From Paractinoplanes maris (GTDB lineage Bacteria > Actinomycetota > Actinomycetes > Mycobacteriales > Micromonosporaceae): a DNA stretch of 64,000 nt. The notes beneath the pieces are model-generated. The model did not search any database, was not told where the DNA came from, and was given only the letters and a program-made list of their open reading frames with translations. A program made the translations under genes and the position numbers. Location of the stretch: contig NZ_JALPVL010000009.1 of the NCBI RefSeq assembly GCF_023544465.1, forward strand, positions 310,001 to 374,000, given 5' to 3'. Below are positions 54,344 to 62,848 of the stretch, one piece after another; positions within the stretch are counted from its first letter, which is position 1, and every line of letters begins with the position of its first letter.

Positions 54344-55722
54344 CGTCGGTCTACGAGATCAACACCTGGCCCTGGCTCGCCCGGCTCGGCGTGCACAGCC
54401 TGGCCGACGTGCCGGCCGAGACGTGGGACGAGCTGGTCGGCTTCGACGCGGTCTGGCTCATGGGCGTCTGGGAACGCAGCCCGGCCGGCCGCGCCATCGC
54501 CCTGGACAACGAGGGCCTCAACCAGGATTTCCGCGCCGCCCTGCCCGACTTCTCCGACAAAGACGTCGTCGGTTCGCCGTACTGCATCCGCCGCTACGAA
54601 GTGGACGAGCATCTGGGCGGAGCCAAGGGGCTCGCCCGGGCCCGGGCCGAGCTCAACGCCCGAGGACTCAAGCTGATCCTCGACTACGTCCCCAACCACG
54701 TGGCCCCCGACCATCCCGCGGTCACCGCGAACCCGGACTGGTTCATCAACGGCACCCTCGACGACCTCGCGAAGGACCCGGGCAGCTGGTTCCGCTCCGG
54801 CGACCGGGTCATCGCCCGCGGCCGCGACCCGTACTTTCCGCCCTGGCCCGATGTCGCCCAGCTCAACGCCTTCCACCCGGGCCTGCGCGAGGCCACCCTG
54901 ACGACCCTGCGGCGCATCGCCGAGCAGTGCGACGGTGTCCGCTGTGACATGGCCATGCTGGTCTTCACCGAGATCTTCGCCCGCACCTGGGGCGACCGCG
55001 CCGGCCCGCGCCCGGCCCACGAGTTCTGGCCCCAGATCATCTCGCAGTTGCGCAGCGACTTCCTGTTCATCGCCGAGGCCTACTGGGACACCGAATGGGA
55101 GCTCCAGCGGCAGGGCTTCGACCTCTGCTACGACAAGCGACTCTACGACCGTCTCGCCCACGAGGACGCCGCCGCCGTCCGCGCCCATCTCACGGCGGGC
55201 CTCGACTACCAGAACAAGCTGATCCGCTTCATCGAGAACCACGACGAGCCCCGCGCCGCCACCGCCCTGCCCGGTGCGCGGGGCCGGGCCGCCGCGGTCG
55301 CCGTGGCCACCCTGCCCGGCTCGATGCTCTGGCACGACGGCCAGTTCGAGGGCCGGCGGGTCAAGCTCCCGGTCTTCCTCGGCCGGTTCCCCGACGAGCC
55401 GGTCGACGAGGATCTGCGCGCCTTCTACGACCGCTTCGCCAAGAACCAGAAGACCGGCCGCTGGCAGCTCCTGGACTCCACCGACGTGCTCGCCTGGGCC
55501 TGGCAGGACGGCGACACCCGCCACCTCGTCGTCATCAACTTCGCCGACCGCGGAGCCCGGACCCACGTACGCCTGCCCTGGCCCTCGGCCGGATCCCGGT
55601 GGCGCCTGACCGATCTGCTCGACGACCGCGTCTTCGACCGGGACGGCGACGACCTCGACGCGGCCGGGCTCTACGTCGACCTGCCCCCGTGGGGCTGCCA
55701 TCTGCTGGAGGTGCGCCGATGA
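54340..55722 (+). CDS. GH13 alpha-amylase-family enzyme
   Basis: A 460-residue cytoplasmic enzyme with all four conserved GH13 regions: I DYVPNH (115-120), II GVRCDMAM with nucleophile Asp203, III FIAEAYW with acid/base Glu246, and IV IENHDEP with Asp302. Domain B is long and there is a C-terminal beta domain (LVVINFADRGARTHVRLPWP). No signal peptide, so it acts on an internal alpha-glucan or sugar. The ATGA overlap with SulP and the further overlap with the M24 peptidase form a three-gene operon of otherwise unrelated functions. The exact specificity is unknown. Confidence 0.87.
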   Translation: MTSVYEINTWPWLARLGVHSLADVPAETWDELVGFDAVWLMGVWERSPAGRAIALDNEGLNQDFRAALPDFSDKDVVGSPYCIRRYEVDEHLGGAKGLARARAELNARGLKLILDYVPNHVAPDHPAVTANPDWFINGTLDDLAKDPGSWFRSGDRVIARGRDPYFPPWPDVAQLNAFHPGLREATLTTLRRIAEQCDGVRCDMAMLVFTEIFARTWGDRAGPRPAHEFWPQIISQLRSDFLFIAEAYWDTEWELQRQGFDLCYDKRLYDRLAHEDAAAVRAHLTAGLDYQNKLIRFIENHDEPRAATALPGARGRAAAVAVATLPGSMLWHDGQFEGRRVKLPVFLGRFPDEPVDEDLRAFYDRFAKNQKTGRWQLLDSTDVLAWAWQDGDTRHLVVINFADRGARTHVRLPWPSAGSRWRLTDLLDDRVFDRDGDDLDAAGLYVDLPPWGCHLLEVRR

Positions 55723-56741
55723 AAGCGCTGGACGACGCCCTGCTCATCACTCCCGGCCCGGACCTCGTCTATTTCACCGGCCTCCGCCCGCCGATGACCG
55801 AGCGGCTGACCATGCTCATCCTCCCGGCCAGAGTGCTGGTCGTGCCGGCCCTGGAGCATCCCGGCGACCTGCCCGGCCTCGAGGTCGTCGCCTGGCACGA
55901 CGGTGACGACCCGTACGCGCTGGTGGCCGAACTGTTGCGGGAACCGGCATACGCCATCTCCGACTCGGCGTGGGCGATGCACCTGATCGCCCTGCAGCAG
56001 GCCGCGCCGCACGTCCGCTTCACGTCGATGACCGCCACCCGGCCCCTGCTGCGGGCGGTCAAGTCCGAGGCCGAGGTCGCGTTGCTGGCCGCGGCGGCCG
56101 CGGCGGCCGACGCCACCTACGAGCAGATTCTTTCCGTACGATTTCGAGGGCGCACCGAGGTGCGGATCGCCGCCGAGCTGAGCGACCTGCTGCAGCAGCA
56201 CGGCCACGAGCAGGTCGACTTCACCATCGTCGCGTCGGGCCCGAACGGGGCCGATCCGCACCACCACATCGGCGACCGCGTGCTGACCGAGGGCGACATG
56301 GTCGTGCTCGACTTCGGCGGCCTCAAGGACGGCTACGGCTCCGACACCTCGCGCACTGTCCACGTCGGACAGCCGTCGGAGGAGGAGCAGCAGGTCTTCG
56401 ACATCGTGCGCACCGCCCAGCAGGCGGCCTTCGAAGCCGTACGGCCGGGGGTGGCCTGTCAGGAGATCGACCGGGTGGCCCGCGGCATCATCGAGGACGC
56501 CGGATACGGCCAGTTCTTCATCCACCGGACCGGCCACGGGATCGGCCTGACCACCCACGAACCCCCTTATCTGGTCCGCGGTGAACAGCAGCCGCTCGTG
56601 CCCGGCATGTGCTTCTCGATCGAGCCGGGCATCTATCTGCCCGGCCGTTTCGGCGTGCGGATCGAGGACATCGTCACCGTCACCGAGACCGGTGGCCGGC
56701 GGCTCAACACCACCGACCACGGCCTGGCCATCGTCAGCTGA
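55719..56741 (+). CDS. M24-family metallopeptidase (Xaa-Pro dipeptidase-like)
   Basis: The product has 340 residues. A short creatinase-like N-terminal domain (residues 1-115) precedes the pita-bread domain. Metal ligands are all present: Asp198 (VVLDFGG), Asp209 (SDTSRT), His273 (RTGHGIGL), Glu302 (SIEPGIY) and Glu316 (RIEDIV). HIHR- and HHHIGDR-type histidines line the active site. It probably cleaves peptides with proline at position two, using two manganese or cobalt ions. It overlaps the GH13 gene (ATGA). Confidence 0.93.
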   Translation: MKALDDALLITPGPDLVYFTGLRPPMTERLTMLILPARVLVVPALEHPGDLPGLEVVAWHDGDDPYALVAELLREPAYAISDSAWAMHLIALQQAAPHVRFTSMTATRPLLRAVKSEAEVALLAAAAAAADATYEQILSVRFRGRTEVRIAAELSDLLQQHGHEQVDFTIVASGPNGADPHHHIGDRVLTEGDMVVLDFGGLKDGYGSDTSRTVHVGQPSEEEQQVFDIVRTAQQAAFEAVRPGVACQEIDRVARGIIEDAGYGQFFIHRTGHGIGLTTHEPPYLVRGEQQPLVPGMCFSIEPGIYLPGRFGVRIEDIVTVTETGGRRLNTTDHGLAIVS

Positions 56742-56743
56742 GG

Positions 56744-56998
56744 TCAGGCGCCCGACTGCCGCTTGTCCTCCTCGACGTCGTCCGCGCCCACCGGGACGCC
56801 GTCGGAGTCGCGCTGGGCGTCCCGCAGCGCGTCGCCGTCCGCGTCCGCGCCCGACCGCACCGCGTCGGCCTCGGCGTCGCCGGCACCGACGGTCGCCCCG
56901 GCCGGTGCGGCCCCGCTCGCCTCTTTGGTGTCCTCGCCGAACTCCCCGGCCAGCGACGCGGCGACCGGCAGGCCCTGCGGCCCGGATGGATTCGTCAT
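56744..56998 (-). CDS. Small acidic, disordered protein
   Basis: An 84-residue protein rich in Asp, Ala and Gly (for example DAEADAVRSGADADGDALRD). A good GAGAGGAG lies seven bases before the ATG, supporting real translation. No family is recognised and the sequence looks unfolded. It is convergent with the M24 gene (two-base gap) and divergent from the hydrolase. Confidence 0.65.
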   Translation of the reverse strand: MTNPSGPQGLPVAASLAGEFGEDTKEASGAAPAGATVGAGDAEADAVRSGADADGDALRDAQRDSDGVPVGADDVEEDKRQSGA

Positions 56999-57136
56999 GA
57001 CGCGCTCCTCTCACGCAGTGATACGCAGGCCGAATACCCGGCTCGATCGTCGATAACCAGTCGAGTTACGTATCCCGTTCCGGGCGCGGAAGGGACAGGG
57101 TTGGGGAGAACCGATCCGCGAACCTGGGGAGAGCAC

Positions 57137-57835
57137 ATGAAACCGACCATCGTCCTCGTGCACGGCGCCTTCGCCGAGTCGGCCAGCTGGGACGGCGTCA
57201 TCAAGCTGCTGAAGGCCGACGGCTTCCCGGCCGTGGCCGTGGCCAACCCGCTGCGCGGCGTCAAGTACGACTCCGACTACCTGCGCGCCACGCTCGCCTC
57301 CATCGAGGGCGACATCGTGCTGGTCGGCCACTCGTACGGCGGCATGCTCATCACCAACGGCGCCACCGGCGTCCCGAACGTCAAGGCTCTGGTCTACGTC
57401 GGGGCCTTCGCGGCCGACGCGGGGGAGAGCGCCGCCGCCCTGTCCGGCCAGTTCCCCGGCAGCTCGCTGGGCGAGACGCTCAACCCGGTCAAGCTGCCCG
57501 ACGGCAGCAGCGACCTCTACATCAAGCAGGACCTCTACCACCACCAGTTCGCCGCCGACTCGTCCGCCGGTGACGCCGCCGTCTGGGCCGTCACCCAGCG
57601 CCCGATCACCGACGGCGCGCTCAACGAGGCGTCCGGCGACCCGGCCTGGAAGTCGATCCCGTCGTGGTTCTTGTTCGGCAGCGAGGACCTCAACATCCCG
57701 GTCGCCGCGCACCGCTTCATGGCCGAGCGGGCCGGTTCGCGCCGCACGGTCGAGCTGGCCGGCGGCTCGCACACCGTGGCCATCCCCGAGGCGGCCAAGC
57801 TGGTCGAGCTCATCAAGGAGGCATCAGGCGCCTGA
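57137..57835 (+). CDS. Alpha/beta-hydrolase
   Basis: A 232-residue enzyme of the AB_hydrolase_6 (salicylate esterase-like) type. IVLVHGAFAESASWDGVI gives the HG oxyanion segment, GHSYGGML the nucleophile Ser, LFGSEDLNIPVAAHRF the Asp and GGSHTVAIPEAAKLV the catalytic His. A GGGGAGAG lies six bases before the ATG at 57137; the longer frame from 56609 was rejected. No signal peptide, so it is cytoplasmic. The substrate is unknown. Confidence 0.9.
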   Translation: MKPTIVLVHGAFAESASWDGVIKLLKADGFPAVAVANPLRGVKYDSDYLRATLASIEGDIVLVGHSYGGMLITNGATGVPNVKALVYVGAFAADAGESAAALSGQFPGSSLGETLNPVKLPDGSSDLYIKQDLYHHQFAADSSAGDAAVWAVTQRPITDGALNEASGDPAWKSIPSWFLFGSEDLNIPVAAHRFMAERAGSRRTVELAGGSHTVAIPEAAKLVELIKEASGA

Positions 57836-57844
57836 CCCCGGGTA

Positions 57845-57876
57845 TGCCCCCTGCGGTGCGACAACCGGAGGGGGCA
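57845..57876 (+). promoter_or_regulatory. Hairpin that sequesters the ribosome-binding site of the ThDP-enzyme gene
   Basis: TGCCCCCT (57845-57852) and AGGGGGCA (57869-57876) form an 8-bp stem with a 16-base loop. The stem contains the GGAGGGGG Shine-Dalgarno (57867-57874) of the gene starting at 57881, so translation could be blocked until the stem opens. Confidence 0.45.
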
Positions 57877-57880
57877 CGGC

Positions 57881-59671
57881 ATGGCGGACGAGCGGACAGT
57901 CTCGGACCTGGTGGTGGAGCGGCTGTCGGCGTGGGGTGTCGAGCGGGTGTTCGGCTATTCCGGCGACGGCATCGACGGCGTGGTCGGGGCTCTGCGGCGG
58001 GCCGGCAAGCCGGCCTTCGTCCAGGCCCGGCACGAGGAGAACGCGGCGTTCATGGCGGTGGCCCAGGCCAAGTACGCCGGTGGGGCCGGGGTCTGTCTGT
58101 CCACTCAGGGGCCGGGCGCGGTGCACCTGCTCAACGGGCTCTACGACGCCAAACTGGACAGCAAGCCGGTCGTCGCGATCGTCGGCCAGCAGGCGTCGAG
58201 CGTGCTCGGCAGCTCCTACCAGCAGGAGATCGACCTGCAGCGGCTGTTCGGTGACGTGTGTGCGCAGTTCGTGCAGACCGCCCACACCCCGGAGCAGCTG
58301 CCCATGCTGATCGACCGGGCCTTCCGGACGGCGCTGGCCACCCGCAGCCCGACGTGCGTGATCCTGCCGCACGACGTGCAGACGGCTCCGGCTCCGGACG
58401 AGCAGACCCAGGAGCACGGCGTGATGATGACCAGCCCCGGTCTGCGCCCGGCCCGGGTGGTGCCCTACGAGACCGATCTGCGGGCGGCGGCCGAGGTGCT
58501 CTCGGCCGGTGAGCGGGTGGCCATCATGGTGGGTCAGGGCGCGTACGGGGCCAGGAGCGAGATCCTCGAGCTGGCCGACCGCCTCGGCGCCGGCCTCACC
58601 GCCTCGCTGCTGGGCAAGCCGGTGCTGGACGAGACCCTGCCGTTCCACACCGGGGTGATGGGCCACCTCGGCACGACCGCCAGCGCCCAGCTGATGCAGG
58701 AGTGCGACACGCTGCTGCTGGTCGGCACCAACGACCCGTGGACCGAGTTCTACCCCAAGCCGGGGCAGGCCCGGGCGGTGCAGATCGACATCGACGGGCG
58801 CCGGCTCGGCGTCCGCTACCCGATCGAGGTGCCGCTGATCGGCGACGCCGCCGAGACCGTGCGCGCGCTGACCGCCCTGGTCGAGCCGAAGGGCAACCAC
58901 GATTGGCGCAAGCGGGTGGAGGACTGGGTGACCCGCTGGCACGAGATCGCCGCCGCGCGGGCCGCGGCCGGGGCCGAACCGCTGAACCCGCAGCACGTCG
59001 TGCGCTCGCTGACCGGCCGGCTGCCCGCCGACGCGCAGGTGGCCGTCGACGTCGGCTCGGTCGTCTACTGGTACGCCCGCCACCTGCGGCTGCCGCCGGG
59101 CGTGCCGGCTCACCTGTCGAGCACGCTCGCGTCGATGGGTTGCGGTGTCCCGTACGGGATCGCGGCCAAGCTGGCCGCGCCGGAGAGCCCGGTCGTGGTG
59201 CTGAGCGGGGACGGCGGCCTGCAGATGACCGGGCTGGCCGAGCTGGTCACCGTGGCCGCGCGCTGGCGGGACTGGGCCGACCCGCGGTTCGTGGTGTGCG
59301 TGCTGAACAACCGCGACCTGGCCGAGGTGAGCTGGGAGCAGCGCGAGATGGAGTCCGAGCCCCGGTTCGCGGCTTCGCAGGATCTGCCCGACGTGCCGTA
59401 CGCGAAGTATGCCGACCTGCTCGGGCTGCGCGGCCTGCGGGTCGAGTCACCCGGCGACATGGACGCGGCCTGGGAGACGGCGCTGACCGCCGACCGCCCG
59501 GTGGTCATCGACGCCCGCACCGACCCCGCCATGCCGCTGCTGCCGCCGAACCAGCCGACCGAGAAGGTGCGGGCCATGTATGCCGGCCTGGCCGCCGAGC
59601 AGGGTCCGATCGCCCGCCGGGCCGAGGCCCACCTGCGCCGCGAGCGCGCCGACGAAGGGTTCGACGACTAG
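57881..59671 (+). CDS. Thiamine-diphosphate enzyme, pyruvate oxidase/acetolactate synthase-like
   Basis: The product has 596 residues. It has three domains in the POX/AHAS order. The ThDP-activating Glu is in QARHEENAAF (about residue 52). The central binding domain (about 195-335) contains VAIMVGQGAYGARSEILELA. The C-terminal cofactor motif is VVLSGDGGLQMTG followed by VVCVLNNRDL, the GDG-x-NN pattern. It probably decarboxylates a 2-keto acid, with FAD or a quinone as partner if it is a pyruvate oxidase. The length fits PoxB-like enzymes. Translation may be controlled by the hairpin over its ribosome site. Confidence 0.87.
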   Translation: MADERTVSDLVVERLSAWGVERVFGYSGDGIDGVVGALRRAGKPAFVQARHEENAAFMAVAQAKYAGGAGVCLSTQGPGAVHLLNGLYDAKLDSKPVVAIVGQQASSVLGSSYQQEIDLQRLFGDVCAQFVQTAHTPEQLPMLIDRAFRTALATRSPTCVILPHDVQTAPAPDEQTQEHGVMMTSPGLRPARVVPYETDLRAAAEVLSAGERVAIMVGQGAYGARSEILELADRLGAGLTASLLGKPVLDETLPFHTGVMGHLGTTASAQLMQECDTLLLVGTNDPWTEFYPKPGQARAVQIDIDGRRLGVRYPIEVPLIGDAAETVRALTALVEPKGNHDWRKRVEDWVTRWHEIAAARAAAGAEPLNPQHVVRSLTGRLPADAQVAVDVGSVVYWYARHLRLPPGVPAHLSSTLASMGCGVPYGIAAKLAAPESPVVVLSGDGGLQMTGLAELVTVAARWRDWADPRFVVCVLNNRDLAEVSWEQREMESEPRFAASQDLPDVPYAKYADLLGLRGLRVESPGDMDAAWETALTADRPVVIDARTDPAMPLLPPNQPTEKVRAMYAGLAAEQGPIARRAEAHLRRERADEGFDD

Positions 59672-59680
59672 TTTTCTCCC
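59669..59680 (+). promoter_or_regulatory. Leaderless -10 box of the AlkZ-like gene
   Basis: TAGTTT (59669-59674) overlaps the stop codon of the upstream gene; six bases later comes the ATG at 59681. No Shine-Dalgarno. Confidence 0.5.
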
Positions 59681-60739
59681 ATGGAAGTGCTCAGCGACCG
59701 CGCGCTCAACCGGGCCCTGATGACGCGGCAACTGCTCGACCGGCGGCGGGTCCGCCCGGCCGTCGAGGCGGTCGAGCACCTCATCGGGCTGCAGGCTCAG
59801 GAGCCCCAGGAGCCGTACGTCGGCCTCTGGAGCCGCCTCGAGGGGTTCCAGCCGGCCGAGCTGGTCGAGGCGCTGGAGAGCCGGCAGGTCGTGCGTACGC
59901 TGCTGATGCGGCGCACGATGCACCTCGTCACGGCGGCCGACTGCCTGGGACTGCGCGGGCTGCACCAGCCGATGCTCGAGGCCCGCGTCAAAGCCGTGTA
60001 CCGCCGGGAGATCGAGGATGTCGATCTCGCCGAGCTGGCCGAGGCCGGAGGGCCGCACTTCGCCCGGACGCCGAGCATCCTGCTCGAGGTGGGGCGCGCG
60101 GTCGGTGCGCGCTGGCCGTCGGTCCCGGCCCGCGTCCTCGGCGACCTGCTGAGCTCGCTGGTGCCGCTCGTGCAGGTGCCGCCGCGCGGTGTCTGGGGCC
60201 GGACGGCGCCGGCCCGCAACACGACGATCGAGGCCTGGCTGGGCCGCCCGGTGCCGCCGCCGTGCGTGGCCGACGACCTCGTCCTGCGCTACCTGCGGGC
60301 GTTCGGGCCGGCCTCGTCGAGTGACATCCGGGCCTGGTCCGGGCTGAGCGGCCTGCGCGAGTCGATCAAGCGGCTGCGGCCCCGGCTGCGCAGCTTCCGC
60401 GACGCCCGTGGCCGCGAGCTGCTCGACGTGCTCGACGGGCCGCTGCCGGAGGAGGATCAGCCGCAGCCGCCGCGTTTCCTGCCCGCCTTCGACAACGTGG
60501 TGCTGGGCTTCGACGACCGCCGCCGGGTGATCGACGACGCGTACCGCAAGCACAGCGTCGAGGGCGCCCGGTTCGTGCTGGTCGACGGGCGGGTCGCGGG
60601 CCGGTGGACCATCACCGGCGACACCCTGCACGCCACCATGTTCTTCCCGGTGGACCTCGATCCGGTCGTCGCCGAGGCGGAAAACCTGCTTGCCTGGCAC
60701 GGCATTCCGGGGCGTACTGTCATAGAAGTCCACGAATGA
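59681..60739 (+). CDS. AlkZ/YcaQ-like winged-helix DNA glycosylase
   Basis: A 352-residue protein of the HTH_42 (winged-helix DNA-binding) family. LIGLQAQEPQEPYVGLWSRL contains the Q38-x-Q40 motif that is catalytic in AlkZ-type glycosylases, which remove crosslinked or bulky alkylated bases. RRTMHLVTAADCL and the C-terminal LPAFDNVVLGFDDRRRVIDD are typical. Members protect antibiotic producers from their own DNA-alkylating products. It is a stand-alone gene with a leaderless promoter; the P450 follows after 16 bases. Confidence 0.85.
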   Translation: MEVLSDRALNRALMTRQLLDRRRVRPAVEAVEHLIGLQAQEPQEPYVGLWSRLEGFQPAELVEALESRQVVRTLLMRRTMHLVTAADCLGLRGLHQPMLEARVKAVYRREIEDVDLAELAEAGGPHFARTPSILLEVGRAVGARWPSVPARVLGDLLSSLVPLVQVPPRGVWGRTAPARNTTIEAWLGRPVPPPCVADDLVLRYLRAFGPASSSDIRAWSGLSGLRESIKRLRPRLRSFRDARGRELLDVLDGPLPEEDQPQPPRFLPAFDNVVLGFDDRRRVIDDAYRKHSVEGARFVLVDGRVAGRWTITGDTLHATMFFPVDLDPVVAEAENLLAWHGIPGRTVIEVHE

Positions 60740-60755
60740 CGGGGGAGATGCAGGC

Positions 60756-61949
60756 ATGTCGCAGAGCGTCCGGGACAATCTGGCCGACCGTGAGTTCCAT
60801 GCCAACCCCCACCCGGCGTATGCGTTGTGGCGGCGCGAGGGCCCGGTGCGGGAGGTCCGCATCGCCAGCGGCGCGATCGTCTGGCTGGTGACCCGTTACG
60901 ACGACGCCCGGCAGGCGCTGACCGACCCGCGTTTCTCCAAGACCGGCCGCGACGACGGCCACCCGTCGAGCGAGATCGAGCGGGCGTTGTCGCGGCACAT
61001 GCTGGCCGTCGACCCGCCCGACCACACCCGCCTGCGCCGCCTCGTGTCGGCCGCCTTCACGGCCCGCCGCATCGAGGCGCTGCGCCCCCGGATCACCGAG
61101 ATCACCGAGAGCCTGCTGGACGCGTTCCCCGGGCCCGGTCAGGACTTCGACCTGATCGACGCGTTCGCCTTCCCGCTGCCCATCCAGGTGATCTGCGAGC
61201 TGCTGGGCATCCCGGCCGAGGACCAGGACGCGTTCCGCCGGTGGTCCAACATCATCGTCGGTGGCGTCGCCTACCAGGCCGACTTCCCGGCCGCCGCGCA
61301 GGCGATGGTCGCCTACATCCGGGCGCTGCTGGCCGCCCGGCGGGCCCAGCCCGGCGACGACCTGCTCTCCGGCCTGATCGAGGTGCGCGACAGCGAGGAC
61401 CGGCTCAGCGAGGACGAGCTGATGTCGATGGTCTTCCTGCTGCTGATCGCCGGCCACGAGACCACCGTCAACCTGATCGGCAACGGTGCCTCGCTGCTGC
61501 TCGGTGAGCGGGAGCGCTGGGAGCAGTTGTGCGCGCAGCCGGAACTGCTGCCCACGGCGATCGAGGAGTTCCTGCGGTTCGAGTCCCCGGTGGAGGTCGC
61601 CACCTTCCGCATCACCAAGTCGGCGGTCGAGCTCGGTGGCCGCACGATCCCGGCGTACGCGCCGGTCGTGATCAGCCTGCTCTCGGCCAACCGGGACGAC
61701 TCCCGCTTCGCCGACCCCGACGAGCTGCGGCTCGACCGCCCCAACAATCCGCACCTGGCCTTCGGGCACGGCATCCACTACTGCCTGGGCGCCCCGCTGG
61801 CCCGTCTCGAGGCGCAGATCGCCTTCGGCGCGCTGACCCGCCGATTCCCGTCGCTGCGCCTGGCCGTCCCCGCGTCGGAGCTGCAGTGGCGCCCCGGTCT
61901 GCTCCTGCGCGGCCTGTTCACCCTGCCGGTGACCACCGGCCCCGGGTGA
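60756..61949 (+). CDS. Cytochrome P450 (CYP107-like)
   Basis: The product has 397 residues, the usual size of soluble actinomycete P450s. The I-helix motif is LLIAGHETTVNLIG, the K-helix ExxR is in IEEFLRFESPVEV, and the haem-binding loop FGHGIHYCLG has the ligand Cys343. GGGGGAG lies 9-10 bases before the ATG. It needs a ferredoxin and a reductase, neither of which is in the window. The substrate is not predictable; no biosynthetic cluster surrounds it, so xenobiotic or self-metabolite hydroxylation is equally likely. Confidence 0.93.
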   Translation: MSQSVRDNLADREFHANPHPAYALWRREGPVREVRIASGAIVWLVTRYDDARQALTDPRFSKTGRDDGHPSSEIERALSRHMLAVDPPDHTRLRRLVSAAFTARRIEALRPRITEITESLLDAFPGPGQDFDLIDAFAFPLPIQVICELLGIPAEDQDAFRRWSNIIVGGVAYQADFPAAAQAMVAYIRALLAARRAQPGDDLLSGLIEVRDSEDRLSEDELMSMVFLLLIAGHETTVNLIGNGASLLLGERERWEQLCAQPELLPTAIEEFLRFESPVEVATFRITKSAVELGGRTIPAYAPVVISLLSANRDDSRFADPDELRLDRPNNPHLAFGHGIHYCLGAPLARLEAQIAFGALTRRFPSLRLAVPASELQWRPGLLLRGLFTLPVTTGPG

Positions 61950-61983
61950 CCGGGGCACAACCGGCTTTGGCAAGCTTTCCCGG

Positions 61984-62331
61984 GTGGAAGCACTCCGGCT
62001 GATCCTGCTCTTCATTCACCTGGTCGGCTTCGCGCTGCTGCTCGGCGGGGCGATCGCTCAGTTCCTCACCGGCAAGTTCCGGATCAATCCGGCCGTGCTG
62101 TGGGGCTCGATCATCCAGTTGCTGTCCGGCCTCGCGCTGGCGGCCCCGCTGCGGGGCGGCGGCGACGCCGAGCCCAGCCCGATCAAGCTCGGCGTCAAGC
62201 TCCTGCTGGCCATCCTGATCTTCATCATGGTGTTCGTCCCGCGCAGGCGGGAGGCCGTGAACAAGGGCCACTTCATCGGCATCATCACCCTGACCCTGGC
62301 CAACGCCGCGGTCGCCGTCTTCTGGCGCTGA
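61984..62331 (+). CDS. Small integral membrane protein
   Basis: A 115-residue protein from the GTG at 61984 with about four hydrophobic segments (LRLILLFIHLVGFALLLGGA, WGSIIQLLSGLALAAPL, LGVKLLLAILIFIMVFV, FIGIITLTLANAAVAVFW). The pattern resembles small actinobacterial membrane proteins of unknown role. No clear ribosome site; AAGCTT six bases upstream may be a weak leaderless box. A classical terminator follows. Confidence 0.75.
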   Translation: MEALRLILLFIHLVGFALLLGGAIAQFLTGKFRINPAVLWGSIIQLLSGLALAAPLRGGGDAEPSPIKLGVKLLLAILIFIMVFVPRRREAVNKGHFIGIITLTLANAAVAVFWR

Positions 62332-62343
62332 CTCCTTTTTCCC

Positions 62344-62384
62344 TGACGACTGTCACGCTCCGTGCATGACAGTCGTCACTTTTT
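62344..62384 (+). terminator. Rho-independent terminator
   Basis: A perfect 12-bp stem (TGACGACTGTCA and TGACAGTCGTCA, 62344-62355 and 62367-62378) with an 11-base loop, followed by CTTTTT. It is 12 bases after the small membrane protein and is the only U-tailed terminator seen in the window. Confidence 0.85.
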
Positions 62385-62848
62385 GTACGCCTGATTTCCC
62401 GCCGCCTCGCCCGGGTCGGTGATGTGTGCGACAACGTCGGCGCTGAATGCCCGACCATTTCTGTGTGCGTGCACGCCGTTGAGCGAAAAAGGCATCGGTC
62501 GAACGGTGAATCATGGCCGGGACGACTGGCGGCCGGCGACGGCATTCCGGGGACCGTCCCCGCCCGGGAACGGTCACTGATTCGTACATCGAGTATTCGA
62601 CCTGCTAAAACGCGGGCCCATGTCCGGCCTGCGGGCTTAGGAGGGTAACTGGGACGGGTTGCGGGTGTTTCGGCGTGCGCGTCGCAAAGAACGCCATTGC
62701 CCGGAGCGTTTCCCGGGCCGAAACAATGGCGTCAGAACTGTAAATCATGGCCGGGCAGACTCTTATCCCATTCATAGGAAAGATCGGTATGGTCCCGGCC
62801 ACGGGTTGATCAACTGCCTTGCTTCGCCACTTTCAGGAGCGCCTCGCC
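62385..62848. other. Non-coding gap with repeats, no gene seen
   Basis: 464 bases without a convincing reading frame and less GC-rich than the surroundings. It holds a 13-base direct repeat AATCATGGCCGGG (62509-62521 and 62743-62755) and an 8-bp inverted repeat CGCCATTG/CAATGGCG (62692-62699, 62724-62731) enclosing a second pairing region. The end probably carries the promoter of the glycosyltransferase at 62849. Confidence 0.5.

Noticed and set aside
62424..62648. 74-residue plus-strand frame in the long gap
   Set aside because: No ribosome site, Cys/Arg-rich mixed composition and no similarity; considered non-coding.
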